This document shows positions 33,585 to 47,160 of a DNA stretch of 64,000 nucleotides, piece after piece. This stretch comes from Citrus sinensis (taxonomy: Eukaryota > Streptophyta > Magnoliopsida > Sapindales > Rutaceae). The position numbers were made by a program, and so were the translations under genes. The stretch lies in assembly GCF_022201045.2 (NCBI RefSeq), contig NC_068559.1, positions 25,737,501 through 25,801,500 on the forward strand, read 5' to 3'. The stretch's first letter is position 1. The number at the start of each line of letters is the position of its first letter. The notes under the pieces are model-generated. The model did not search any database and was not told where the DNA came from. It saw nothing but the letters and a program-made list of their open reading frames with translations.

Positions 33585-35662
33585 CATTTATAAATCTTCT
33601 AGATTACTCGTTAATTGCCATGCATCTTTTTCACATACAAAGCACTGAAAAAGCTTGATTTAGTTAGTTAATATAAATTTTCAAATGAGGCCACGATAAC
33701 TTGTTAATTAACTAAAGAAATTAAATAATGCCACTTGCTTCATATTGGAGCCAATGGGGTTGCATCATGGCATCTTCTTTGAACTCCATTTAAAAGAACG
33801 GATTCTTTGGCACCAATGATCAATAATTTTAGCTTTGTGAGGAGGAAGGGCGGGTTTCCTCATCCACTTAAATCGAAGTGATTAGTGGACGTAATTCGTC
33901 TATTCCTATCGAGATTAGATTGGCGTAACCAAGTTCACTCACTATTCACATTTAAAAAAAAAGGTTTTCTGAGCCGATGTTGCTAGGTTACAACTTTGAA
34001 TAATGAGGGCTTAAAGGTGACCTTTTTAAGAGCAGCCGGGAAAGGATATTGATTAATTAATAAATAAAAGAATCTATTGGCCCTAAAAGGAAATGCCCAC
34101 TAAGAAATACTTTATCAAAAAGATAATTATTTACTTATAAAGAGGGCGAGCATGATTGGTGGTTTCACAAATTGTGAGGATGGACTCCATGCAACTTCAC
34201 ATAAGTGGGGTGTTGCTTTTGATTTATTTAACTAAAAGACAGAATATAGCTCCGCCCTCGTTCTCTCCTATGATGCTTCAGCCTCAGCCCGCGGGGGGCG
34301 TTTGTCCTTACCACCTGCTTATTCCTTCTTTTTCAACTTTTTCATATTGGTTTTAGATTTTTGCACTTGTTTTTGGTAAAACTAGCCCAATCATGAAGAT
34401 GCTGAATAATGCAATGAGGCATTAGCAATTTGTTCCGGGATTCGAATATGCCGAACCCAAAGCCTCCATTGAGGCGCCATTATGAAAAAAAATTGATGAT
34501 CCGCCTGGCCACTTTATTCCTTTTTCCATTTTTGCTTTTGCCCTTATGTCCTCCTATTTGCTACACAAAGCCCACATAAATGCGCTTTTCATTTTGACAG
34601 CTTGGGCTTGACCGGCCCAATTCAAAATCCAAGTGGGTATATAATATAATATACGATTTTGCAGAACGCTTCACTCTGTAACTGTAATAGTCTTGATAAT
34701 GATGCAAACCAAAGTATTTTGAGATAACAAAGTAAAAACAACAAAGAGTAAGCATATAAGCATAACCTTTGGCTTGCTGTTAAGGAAATAATGAGTATTT
34801 TCTTCAACTTTACAAGCTGGGTAGGTATACCAAGAAAATTTACCAAACCATCAAATTAGATACTGCTAATCACCTGACATAAGTTTTTTTTACTTATATA
34901 AGGAGTTATAGTCGTTATGGATGCTTCATAGTCATAGTTAGTCCATCAGAGTCGATGGAAAGAAAAAAAAAAAAAAATTCGGTTACAATTAACTCAAAAA
35001 ATCTTGCCGCTGGAAGGCCCTGAAATGCTACCAAAATGAATCATCGAACTCTGCAGAAACATATTGAGTGAAAAAATAACACGGCCAGTCGATCTCATCT
35101 TGAATCTCTGAGAATTTGCATTCTGATCAAAGTCGAAAGTGCATCAGGGTAATTCCATATTCAACCAAAAAAATATAATACAGAAAAATAAGCTTGATTT
35201 ATAGTATTTCTAATAAACAAACTGATCCATCATATGATTATATGAACAGAAACCAACTATGATTCAATTTCTTGGCATGTTCATTACAATACTCAGGTTC
35301 CAAAAAGCTGAGGCGATGAATGCCAAGCATACCTTGTCTTTTGTAATGTCTTTTGTAATTTACATTCGTTACTCTTCACATACTTAAGATATTCACATAA
35401 TCTTTGTTTTCATCCAGACAGCTCATGAATCCACTTCCAGTTAGCTTCAAATACACAATTGAGAAACTTAAGCTGCTTGATTAATTATGTACAGAGGTAA
35501 TGGAATAGCTCTTCAGCCAACCTTGCTAGAAAAGATCAAATTTCTGCAAACCATAATTTACGTATAATGGGTAGCTGGAGTGCTGCACGGTTCATTACTT
35601 CATTATGTACAATCGGTAGCTGGAGCAATGCACAATTCGTTACTTCATTCTTCCTCTATGAG

Positions 35663-37216
35663 TCAGAGCATGTAATCATATACAAATGGATGTGTGTCAG
35701 GTACTATGAGAGGCAGGTTTTCAATATAAAGGTAGAAACGCCTCAGATTTTCTTTTGCAATAGTAACCATGTCAATTATATCGATGTCACTAATGAGAAC
35801 CCATAAATCCGCAGAGCTTACTCTCTGTAGGCTGCCACGGCAAAAAGGACAGGACTGAGACCTCGCATTCCTGTAATTCATTATCAAACCATTATGGGAG
35901 AAGTATTTATCTGGTATTCTCTCCAAAGAGAAATGCTTTCTGGTAACCTATCAAAAACAGAGAAAGATAAATGATTATCGGGGTACCAGTCGTGGAAGCA
36001 GTTAACACACAAGGAGTGCCCGCAGTTGGGAAGTACCATCTTGGTGCAATTTTCCATGCATATTCCACATTCATCATTTCTATCTAGATCTTTATCAGAT
36101 AGCTTTCTCCTTTCTTCAACTCTCTTTCTGCTTGAAATTTCTGAGCATTGGTCTCTCTTACTATTGTCTTCCAACTCAGAAAACTCACTTTCAAGTTGCC
36201 TAAGTGAAGGATAGATAATAGCTGCAAGAATAATTTTAATCAAATGCATTTCATTATAAGCTTAAAATGGGGAACAAAGAAATTAGATGTTTATGAACAA
36301 GAAGTTAGGGCGCAGAAAATACCATAAAATTCCCTTAGAGTAGCTTTCCTTTCTTTTGAGGACAATGCAGGCATCCCATCAACGTATACCTGGACATTTA
36401 CGAAGAGCTTCGTTTCAATAACACAAAACCAAAAACAGATCATTAGAAAAAAAAAAAAAAAAAAGACATCTAATTAATTCGAATGAGCTGAATTTATTTT
36501 ATAAGTGACCTTGTAAACAAGAATGTTGAGAAGGCCTAAATAACTGGGAACGGTATCTGTACAACTATAATCCATCCATTCAATCATAAAAAGAACCAAT
36601 GGAGCAAAAGGACTGTAAGATAATCTCATCTGAACAAAATCTCCACCATAATCTCTAGGAAGAGCCGCCGCCCTGCAAAAATCCCAACCAAAAATTAGAC
36701 AAACTATTCACTCTTCCTAGTTTACACTTTACAATTTGCTACAGGGACAGAAAATAGTTAACTTTTATCTGGGCAAACACCAAAATCATCAAATGTAACA
36801 ACTTTGAGACCGAACCGATTCTATGACAAAAGTTGCAAACTGTAGACGAATTTTGGGACTTAGGGCTGGAGTAATTATGTAATTACTCAACCAAGGTACT
36901 TAAGGAAGAGTTAAAAAGGGATTTAAAAAAAAAAAGCATCTTTGACGCAAACCCATATCCATTCTCAAACTTGCCCAACCATTACAATTTGATCAGCAAA
37001 ACTACCCTTGCAAAGAAAGGAACGGAACCAATTCTACAATCTTTAACTGAATTTATCCCACGAGAAAATTATATAAATTCCCAACCAAAATCGAAAGGAA
37101 AAGAAGAAAAGAAAAAAAGAGAAAGACACTTACAGGGTATTGGCATGTTGTATATCAGCTTCAAGAGCTTTAAGAGATTCTCTATAAGATGATTTGTTGG
37201 GTTGCTTTACCAACAT
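35663..37216 (-). CDS. AIRP2-like RING-HC E3 ubiquitin ligase, gene 1
   Basis: Five exons on the minus strand (37216-37134, 36672-36510, 36389-36323, 36221-35987, 35870-35663) encode 251 residues. The N-terminal half holds the family block SYRESLKALEADIQHANTLAAALPR and the hydrophobic LVLFMIEW segment. The RING spans about residues 156-195: CGIC, then C after eleven residues, GH, CVNC, and CPFC after the exon 4/5 junction, a complete C3HC4 zinc-binding set. Downstream, SADLWVL...LRRFYLYIENLP is the conserved tail of the AIRP2-like group. Arabidopsis AIRP2 is a cytosolic E3 acting positively in abscisic-acid and drought responses; this is a homologue, not necessarily the orthologue. Exon 2 (163 bases) and exon 3 (67 bases) equal those of RING gene 2 at 49086. 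The start is the first ATG giving the conserved N-terminus. Confidence 0.88.
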
Positions 37217-40200
37217 TTGGTCTTTAAAACTGGTGAGAGAATGATATTTTTTCCTTTCTTTTTCCTGAGGTGTGTTTTGTTATGTTATTGTTAAGAGAAA
37301 CTTTTGATGAGATGGAAGAGTTTTGAAAGAAGAGAAGAGAAAGATGATAAGGATTATGAGGGAGAAACAAAAGAGAATTTAGATATAAGGGAGGGAGAGC
37401 AGAGGAGTTTGTTTGCTTAGAGCTTAGTGTTTAAAACTTTCACACTTTGTGAAGAAAAGTAAAGGATGCCTTCTCTTCTTTGTGTTAATTCATTTTCCTT
37501 TCCTTTCCTTTCCCACCACCTTCAACCTTTTTCTTTTTTCTTTTTGTACTTTCATTATTTCTCAACTCAACTGCCCTTTGTGTTTGTTGCCATTATTATT
37601 ACCCATTATCTCCAAGTCTTGACTTTCCTCCTTTTTTGTGACACGTTATAATGCTCCTCTCCTACTTTCCACTCACACAAACTCTGATTTTTCTTCTTTT
37701 GTTTATGGCTATGAAATGTTGAAGTAAGTTGAGATGGCAATTTTCATCCCCTAACCTAACCCATTAAACAATCTCATTTGAAATAAATAAATAAAAACAT
37801 TTTATCTCATGACAATTTGACAACTTTAGGAGCATAATACTACCCACTAGTTCAATTTTTTTTTTTGTTTGTTTGTTTTGATTCATTCCTACTAATCAGC
37901 TTTTAAGTAAATAATATGCAATAATCCATCTCCTACCCTTGTTATACAGGACCTACCAATTTAGCCGATGGTCCAAAAGGACCAAAACCTCTTGGGCAAA
38001 ATGTCCACACAAAATTATCTTTTGAATTAGATAGTAAGAGGGAAGAAAAAAAAATCAAAAAAAGGAAAAAAGAAGTAGAAAATTGACTAGTTTATTACAA
38101 AAATTCTCCCTGAATTAGTTTATATTATCATCGAATTAAATAATTTTCACGGAAGAAATGTGTGCATTGACTACTAGATTTCATTAAAATAATAATTTTA
38201 TTAAAATAACAAACTAGCCAAACAGGATGATGTGAGGTACCCTTAATAAAGAGTTTTCCATGAGCAATGACAATGTTGAGATATTGTATTGAAAACAGTA
38301 TGAGAATTTATTTCTTTGCAAATGCAAGGTGAATGGGATGGGTTCGATTGCTCCGTTTTTGATGTGTAGGCCCATAATTAAAATAGCCCATTGAAATAAA
38401 TATGTTTGCATTTTGGGTGGTGCTTCAACACCCCACTACAATCTTTATAACACCCATTTTTCTTTAAATACCCTCAATTTCATTCATAAAGTATAAATTT
38501 ATATATAAGATTTTTTAATTTAAAATATTTTATTTTTAAATTGCATAAAAATCTTAAAATAGTATATTTGTCTTAAATTTTGTACTTATTGTTATATAGT
38601 TTCTATCTTCATAATTATAAACACTTATAATTTTCTCAAAAAAATTCAGTTAAAATTTTAAATATAAATATAAATTATGAAATGGGGGTGGGTATGAAAA
38701 TTTTATTAAAAGAATAATTTATATAAGTACTTGATTGAGTTTTTTAATTCAAAATAGGAAATTAATTAATTTTTGTTAGGTTATATTTGAGAAATTTTGA
38801 GGGGCGTCAAAAGGCTTACTCTTGGTTTCAATCCGCGTAGAAAAGCATGAGTCAGGAGCTTCGGCCCAATTAATGAGACAGGCCTACAGCTGGAAACAGC
38901 AGTCCATTCCAAAAATTGGGTGGTTTTATTAAACATTTTTTAGTTGAACTATTGGCACCCCTTTAACCTACTCATAAAACCCCTCTTTCATTTATATTTA
39001 TTTTATTTACGAAATGTCTTTTTTCTTAAATTTTTCTAAATACACTTCTAATTTTTCATTTATTTTTTTGTTGTTAAACCTCAAGGAAGTATTGCGCTAT
39101 TTTTCATTCTTTTGTAATCTTATTACTACCCTACAAATAAATTAAAATATTTGTGGGCGATGAATTTTTTTAATGCTAACTATTGACTTAAATTACACAT
39201 ATTTTAAATGAAAATTTAAAAACAACTTTTTTTAGTACAAAAATATTAAATTGATAAGAAATATAAAAAGAATATTAGATTATTTAAAATTTGTATAATT
39301 TATTTTAGTTAAATAAAAAATAACTAGTAGACAAAAAAAATTGATTTAGAATGTAATTAATTTATTAGAAAAAAATTAGTATATTTAATTCTTATTTATT
39401 TTTATCTGTAATTTTATTTGAGGTGGGGCCTTTAGGCTGTATGAGGATAATGGAGTGCCACCGAACATTTTTTAATAAGGGCCCACTGCAGTTTCCAAAC
39501 TGAATGACGTGGGGCCATATGCGAAAGATACAAATAACATTTGCCAAGTGAAGCGGATTCTTAGGCTACTAGTTAAAGTTAACAATGATTAACAAATAGG
39601 GGCCCGTCGAGAATAGACTGACGGGTTCATCTCATCTTCTCGTCTTAATTATGAGTTATGACTCATAAATTAAGACACTGGTTGGTTTTAAGGATGGGGA
39701 GGGGAGGAGAAGAGAAAAAAAAAAAAAAAAAAAAGAGTGGATAGGTGATGAGAGGAGAAGAGTGTAAAATTTAATTGTTATTGTTTTATTTTATATTAAA
39801 TTTAAAAAAAAAAAGAAATTATATTTTTTTAATTGGATAAATATACCCACTATCTTTAATGTTAATACTGTTAATAAATAAAAAAATAATTAACTTATGA
39901 ATTAATTCAATTTATAAATTACTTAGTTAAATAGAGAATTTTATTTTTTTAAATTACAGCATCATGTCATGAATGTTGACCGCCATTTTTCATCGCGTTA
40001 GATGCATAATAATGATCAGAAATGAACGATTTATTAATTGGAAATGTTAATTTTGTAGAAAATACGCTATTTAGTTAGAAATATGAGAGTTAAAATTTTT
40101 CCATGCATTTAAACAAGACTTGAGATAAATAACAACGTATATTAACATTTTTAACTCCATAGAGTTGTAGATCGGCTCATGAGGATCCCATTGATACCGG

Positions 40201-40408
40201 TTTTCAATTTTGATGGTAAAGCGCGTTTCCGGTAAAACTCCGACGAGTCTCCGATTATTGTCCGACGATTCACTTTACTGCTTTTTCTTTTTTCAAATAA
40301 GTTTATCATATTAATTTAAGAAAATGAATAGAAATTATTTGCACTTTAATTTATTTCAAATTAATTTTGTTTAGAGAATAATATTGGAATTTTTCTGTTC
40401 CAATAGAT
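37217..40408. other. Intergenic DNA upstream of RING gene 1
   Basis: The first few hundred bases are the RING gene 1 promoter, with purine and CT-rich tracts. The rest is AT-rich, with poly-A and poly-T runs (for example 39717-39734) and no recognisable gene. A stretch near 39690 and one near 41330 share purine/pyrimidine-rich wording in inverted orientation, which may be the ends of an older element around the solo LTR, but I cannot delimit it. Confidence 0.45.
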
Positions 40409-40413
40409 AAGGA

Positions 40414-41195
40414 TGTTGGTGCAAATTTTGTCCCAACTTATGATGGTGAGTTCATTCTTTGGGCTGATCTTTATGGGCCTTTGTATACTCTTCTGAGTCC
40501 ACTTCCTTAGGCAATCAGAAGGTCCTTGTCCTGTGATACTTTACAAACACAAGAAAATTATCAGAGGGCCGGCTTTGCCGGCGTAGACCCTCCGACGATC
40601 AAGTCAGTCATCGGACTTTTGGAAATATGAATTTAGAAAGAGAAAGATTAGAGGGAGAAAGTTAGCATTTTCCCCTTTTGAGTCTCTTTTTTGTCTTATC
40701 TTTTGATGTGAATGAAAGACATATTTATCGACCAAACTGATTTGACTTGGGTCCTAGTTATTTTGATGACAAATGTCATTGTTCTTGTGACATTTGGCAA
40801 CACTTGTCCTCTAGTACCCATGTGGATTGACACATGGATATACAAACTTGTCTACAAATTAGAGGAAGGAATGTTTTATCCTTAGGTTATTTTTATTAAG
40901 ACCTTGGGATCATAAGAGCCTTCAAACTTAGGAGGTTTGTCCTAAGGGTAAGAGCCTAGAACCTCAGCACGTTTTGAACTTTAAATCCTTGCCACCTAGT
41001 TGATTTATCCTAGGTGATTTGTCTTAGGATAGGAATCTAGGACCTTGGCTCCTTTTGGGCTTTAAAACTTTGTTACTTAGGAGGATCATTCTAGGTCATT
41101 TGTCCACCATTTCGTGGGCTTAATTGGGAGTAAATCTATTAGATGGGCCTTATTTATTTGGGCCTTATTAGACTTATTTTAGTTTTGGTCCAACA
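40414..41195. mobile_element. Solo LTR (782 bp) with 5-bp target duplication
   Basis: The sequence begins TGTTGG and ends CCAACA, perfect short inverted LTR termini. It is flanked on both sides by AAGGA (40409-40413 and 41196-41200). A 5-bp duplication with TG...CA ends is the mark of LTR retrotransposon integration. There is only one LTR and no internal domain, so recombination between the two LTRs removed the rest. The family is not identified. Confidence 0.87.
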
Positions 41196-41200
41196 AAGGA

Positions 41201-42512
41201 ATTTGAAATCCTCGACCATTGACAAGGAATACAAATTCTTCAATTCGATGGAAATTGAATTTCAATGAAAATTTAATTCCATTAAACTTTTTTTAATGGA
41301 AAGTAGAAAAGAAATCAAAATTTTTTCCTCTCCCCACTTCTCTACCCTCAAGCAAACATGGCCTAAGAATTTTGAGTGAGTCATGCTACTGCATAACAAC
41401 ATAATCGAATAATAATAAAAATTTACTATGGTTGATAGATTGCTTGATTCTTTTTTACCCTTCTTGTATATACTTGTATAAAAATTTATGTGGTTAATTA
41501 GTAGAAAATCAGCACCAAAATTTTAAAACCAAATTTACATTGGATAAAATGCAATAATTAAAAAGTAATGCCATAGTGTGACGATGTTACTTTGCATGAT
41601 TTCTTATCTTTACTTAATTAACATTGTCATGTATTTGGTTAAAGTAGCATAGACTACGACACAAACGGGGGACCGCACTTGAATGTCGTCCAGCTAAAGG
41701 GAGAGAATCCATCATCTTCGTGTTGCTTTGTCAAAGTTCACAAAAGCTGAAAACAAGTGGGTCTAAAAGCTACCAGAAAAGAGATTCAGTGATTTGCAGC
41801 AAAGCAAAAGCAAATTAAAGCTAAAGAAGATTATTTATTTAATGTTCTTTTTACATGGGAGAAATGATGAGTGTCGATGTCACACTTGATTTCTTTCTCT
41901 AGACTCTAGATATATGTGATGCTTTCTGTGATTTGCAGCCTCAGCTTCTCTTCCTATTCCATATACCATAGCCATAATCATCTTTGATATACCGACAATA
42001 ATAATTACATTTTCTTTATTACCCCATTTGCCATAACAAAATTTATATAATCTATGTAATCATCTATACATAAAGGAAGTTAATAAATACAGCTAGTTGT
42101 GCATACAGCAGGTTTCCCGGTTACTAATTATAGTCACATCAATTGTAGCAGGAACATGTCTCATAAAATTTTCTGACAGTAAAAGCCAATAATTAAATGA
42201 TTACAAGTTAATTTTTTTTTTTTTTCAACTTTCAAGGCTTGGGATTGTGTCATACACTCTTATTTTCAAAGACAAAAAAAGGGAGCATGAAAATCTTTAT
42301 TGGAAAAAGAAGATTCCAAAATCAGCGTGAATGAACATTGCCAATGCCAAACTTATCAATCAAAAAAGGGAAAGGTAATTGGAGAGCAAAGAAAGATAAA
42401 GAGTAATTTAGATTCTCAACTTAACAAAATATTTGTTCTTTTTTAGCACTAACTCACAGAAGTTCTCAACCTTGAAAAGAACGAAAGGACTGGCTTGGCT
42501 TCCTCATCTTCA
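41201..42512. other. Intergenic DNA upstream of the LRR receptor kinase
   Basis: AT-rich sequence with no supportable gene. The last few hundred bases are the kinase promoter and leader region. Confidence 0.5.
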
Positions 42513-45500
42513 ATGGTTTTATATTCTCATTTCTTGGTTATATATCTTCTATTTTTATCATCTGTTGTGTCCCAAGTTACAGGTACGTCACTTCCTGAAG
42601 TTAAATTTCCATAATCTTATTAGTTTTCAGTTTTCACTATAACTTAATTTGAAAAGTAAGGTAGTGTTAGTCCTGAGCGTGTTCAGCCCTGTTAAGTGAA
42701 TGATGCGTAGATGCTGAAGAAAGGTGTAAAATGAAATTCAAATTAAGATAGCAGTAATCATTAATTGTTTAGAAATGATGTTATGTGATCTTATGAGGCT
42801 AGATGGACAGATTGTAACAATCTAATGAACTGAACGTGCAGAATTTATAAGTATAGACTGTGGGAGCACGAGCAACTACACTGACCCAAGTACTGGATTG
42901 GCATGGATATCAGATATTGGTATAATGAACAATGGCAAATCAGTGAAAGTAGAAAATCCAAGTGGAAACTGGATGCAGTATCGAACACGAAGAGATTTGC
43001 CTATAGACAACAAGAAATATTGCTATAATTTGATCACAAAAGAGAGAAGACGGTACCTTGTCCGCGCAACATTTCAGTATGGCAGTTTGGGAAGTGAAGC
43101 CTCGTACCCGAAATTTCAGCTCTATTTGGATGCAACTCTGTGGTCTACTGTGACTGTGTTGGATGCTTCAAGAGTATATGCAAAGGAAATGATCATCAGA
43201 GCTCCTTCAGATTCTATTGACGTGTGCATATGCTGTGCAGTAACAGGTTCTCCTTTCATATCCACTCTTGAGTTAAGGCCCTTGAATCTTTCTATGTATG
43301 CAACGGATTTCGAGGATAATTTCTTCTTAAAGGTAGCTGCTAGAGTAAATTTTGGTGCTCTAACTAAGGACGCTCTAAGGTAATTTCTCATCAAGTGTTT
43401 GATAACTCGAGCTATTGATTGAAGATGCATCATGCTTTCAAACTGTGAGTGTGTAGTTGAAATATGATATAGACTGAAGGAGAAATTGATGCTCATAAAT
43501 CATAACCAATTAAGGATTTAGTCATTTAGTACTACTGGTACAGATTCACCAAGTTGACTGTGTTTTCTCAGGTACCCGGATGATCCTTATGACAGAATCT
43601 GGGACTCAGATCTTGATAGAAGGCCAAATTTTGTTGTAGGGGCAGCCTCTGGCACAGTGAGGATCAATACAACAAAGAACATAGAGACAAGGACAAGAGA
43701 ATACCCACCTGTCAAAGTAATGCAAACTGCAGTGGTTGGCACAGAAGGAGTACTCAGCTATAGGCTAAACCTGGAAGATTTTCCTGCGAATGCTCGAGCT
43801 TTTGCATACTTTGCAGAAATTCAAGACTTGGGTCCAAGCGAAACCCGGAAATTCAAATTGGAGCAGCCATACTTTGCTGACTACAGCAATGCAGTAGTAA
43901 ATATTGCTGAGAATGCCAACGGGAGCTACACTCTTTATGAACCCAGCTATATGAATGTAACTCTCAATTTTGTCCTGTCATTTTCCTTCGTTAAGACCAG
44001 AGATTCTACCCTAGGGCCTCTCTTAAATGCGATAGAGATAAGTAAATACCAAAAGATTGCTGCAAAGACCGAATGGCAAGATGGTAAGTATAAGATAATG
44101 GCGTAGCTTGCTCCAACTTTCATCTGCTTATATCTGGCTACATGTTAGAAGAAATTGCAACTTGGTTACTGTTAAGTGCACATATGTGACAGATTGTGAA
44201 TGTTCCTGACAATTCTGAACTTGTGAGTCATTTCTAATTATTTTTTCAATTGGTAGTGATGGTACTAGAAGCCCTTCGCTCTATATCTGATGAAAGTGAG
44301 CGGACAAATGACAGAGGTGATCCTTGTGTCCCTGTTCCCTGGGAATGGGTGACATGTAGCACTACCACTCCACCAAGAATTACAAAAATGTAATGTTATC
44401 ACTTCTTTATATAAAAATCTGTCGATTCATGGACTAAATTGAACTGGCAACCTATTGTTGAAAGTTTGGATATAGAATGTAGAAGCCCATCTATGAAAGG
44501 GTATGAAAATGGAAACAAGCATATTGATAAAAAGCTGTTAGCTTGAACATAGATTTTCATTTTTTCAGATGCTTAAAAGATTCTAATTTTTTTAGATGAA
44601 TTACGCTGACCTTCTGAGCAGTGCCTTGTCAGGAAAGAATTTAAAGGGTGAAATTCCACCTGAGCTTAAGAATATGGAGGCACTGACAGAGCTGTAAGTG
44701 CAACTATGCTGTAAAAAAGACTTGCTAATCTAAGGCCATCTCTATTTTAGCTCTGCCTAATGTTTTTTTTTTTCAAACTGACTTAGGTGGTTGGATGGTA
44801 ACTTCCTCACAGGGCCTCTCCCTGATATGAGTCGTCTTATCAATTTGAAAATTGTGTAAGCTCTTTGTTACTTCATGCTGTAAGATTCGCTTGCATAGAT
44901 GAAAGTGGTGCTTCTTTGTGACCTAAATTCTTTACGAGTCTGCAGGCATCTAGAGAACAATGAATTAACTGGATCACTACCATCATATATGGGCAGTCTA
45001 CCAAATCTACAGGAATTGTAAGTGCTAGTGTCAATTTTCATATTTCTTTGAATGAGCTTATTTCATTGTATATTTCCCTAAAGAAAGTTTGAATCTGACT
45101 AAATATTCCTGTGGCAGGCACATTGAGAACAACTCTTTTGTTGGTGAGATACCTCCAGCACTGTTAACAGGAAAAGTGATATTCAAGTGAGTATGCTTTT
45201 GGTTCTTTTGGCCATAAGGATGCATGATTAATGTTATATAATAATGTAAACATTTTCCGAGGAATGATTGTCAAGATGTTAAAAGTTGCTTCTTTTCTCT
45301 GGCAGATATGACAACAATCCTAAATTGCATAAAGAGTCACGGCGAAGAATGCGTTTTAAGTTAATTCTCGGAACTTCAATAGGAGTTTTGGCAATTCTGT
45401 TAGTTCTGTTCTTGTGTAGTTTGATAGTTCTGCGTAAACTTCGGAGAAAAATATCAAACCAGAAAAGTTATGAAAAAGGTGTGTAAATCTCAATTTCTCT

Positions 45501-47160
45501 TCGTATATTACATTGGATGAACTTTTGCATTGTGCTAATTTCCAGTGTGTCCATTAGCTGATTCCTTGAGAACTAGCACAAAGCCTTCAAATACTGCCTA
45601 TTCGATTGCACGAGGGGGCCATTTTATGGATGAAGGGGTAGCATACTTTATTCCACTTCCAGAGCTTGAAGAAGCTACAAATAATTTCTGTAAAAAAATT
45701 GGCAAAGGAAGTTTTGGATCTGTTTACTACGGCAAAATGAAAGATGGAAAGGAGGTAGCAGTCAAGATAATGGCCGATTCATGCAGTCATAGGACACAAC
45801 AATTTGTGACTGAGGTACTGTCAGATTCAGCTTAAGTTACTTATTATACAAAGTACTCATGTAGTATTGTGCTAATTTGTTAAAAAGTTGAAGCAATATA
45901 TCTTTTATATACCCATGATACTGTGTTTTCAGGTCGCTCTCTTGTCAAGAATTCATCACAGGAACTTGGTTCCTTTAATTGGATACTGTGAAGAAGAACA
46001 TCAACGCATTCTGGTTTACGAGTATATGCACAATGGAACATTGAGGGATCGTTTACACGGTCAGCTCTTGTACCCTTCAATCTTTTGCACAATTTCTATC
46101 TTCTAGCTTTCTTAAAACTGAAGCTAAAAAATAAAGTTGATGACATAAATTGCTGGCGGCAGGTTCTGTCAACCAGAAGCCTTTAGACTGGCTGACTCGT
46201 CTACAAATTGCACATGATGCAGCCAAAGGTTTATAATCAAACTTCCCAGTATAGTTGGTAATCGTGCATAGATCAGTCTTCAATTATTAACACAAATTTA
46301 GATTTTTGTAGGCCTTGAATACTTGCACACTGGCTGCAACCCAGGTATCATTCACCGAGATGTTAAATCAAGCAACATTCTCTTAGACATTAATATGAGA
46401 GCAAAAGTGTCAGATTTTGGACTTTCAAGACAAGCTGAAGAGGATTTGACCCATATATCAAGCGTAGCACGAGGAACAGTCGGCTACCTAGACCCTGAGT
46501 AAGCCATACTAACTCACCATTCATGTAAAATTTAATCATCTCCATTCTTCCCTACCAGTATGCTTAACTAGTAATTTAACAGGTACTATGGAAATCAGCA
46601 ATTGACAGAAAAGAGTGATGTCTATAGTTTCGGGGTTGTCCTCCTGGAACTGATTTCCGGAAAGAAACCTGTCTCAGTGGAAGATTTTGGTGCTGAACTG
46701 AACATTGTTCATTGGGTACGCCCTCTAGCACATTTTAAGTACTTGTAAAATGCGCATGTGCAATCTACAGGGTGATTGTTGAGCCAGCCTAGTAACACTG
46801 GGAACTTTTAAAATAATCACTAACAGCTGTGCTGTCTTACAGGCAAGATCAATGATCAAGAAAGGGGATGTGATAAGCATTGTGGATCCGGTGCTAATAG
46901 GAAATGTGAAGATCGAGTCGATTTGGAGAATAGCTGAAGTGGCAATACAATGCGTGGAGCAGAGAGGATTTTCCAGGCCAAAGATGCAGGAAATAGTGTT
47001 GGCAATACAGGATTCAATCAAGATTGAAAAGGGCGGTGACCAAAAATTTTCTTCTAGCAGTTCCAAGGGACAATCTTCAAGGAAAACTTTGTTGACAAGT
47101 TTTCTCGAAATTGAAAGCCCGGATTTGTCAAATGAATGCCTTGCACCGGCCGCCAGATAA
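42513..47160 (+). CDS. Malectin-like LRR receptor-like serine/threonine kinase
   Basis: Fifteen exons encode about 935 residues: 42513-42582, 42842-43379, 43572-44083, 44257-44389, 44622-44693, 44787-44855, 44946-45017, 45118-45186, 45306-45478, 45546-45814, 45933-46059, 46163-46228, 46312-46498, 46583-46715, 46843-47160. Order: signal peptide (about 1-20), malectin-like ectodomain beginning FISIDCG, a GDPC motif ([11 protein letters not shown]), about three leucine-rich repeats each on its own 69- or 72-base exon, one transmembrane helix ([24 protein letters not shown]), and a complete kinase. The kinase shows [25 protein letters not shown] and a LDPEYY activation end, so it is an active RD-type kinase of LRR subfamily I. 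It should signal at the plasma membrane; the ligand is unknown. It resembles Arabidopsis At1g67720. Exon 10 has two in-frame acceptors 12 bases apart. Confidence 0.92.

Larger units (their letters stand above)
32450..35662. other. Intergenic DNA between ARR11-like gene block and RING gene 1
   Basis: About 3.2 kb without a supportable gene. It contains a two-copy tandem repeat (32943-33168), a (TC)n run at 33560-33584, a poly-T run near 33326 and a poly-A run near 34962. The right end holds the 3' flank of RING gene 1. Confidence 0.5.

Noticed and set aside
43122-43496. Minus-strand frame opposite the malectin-like exon
   Set aside because: Shadow of the LRR kinase exon; no independent protein features.
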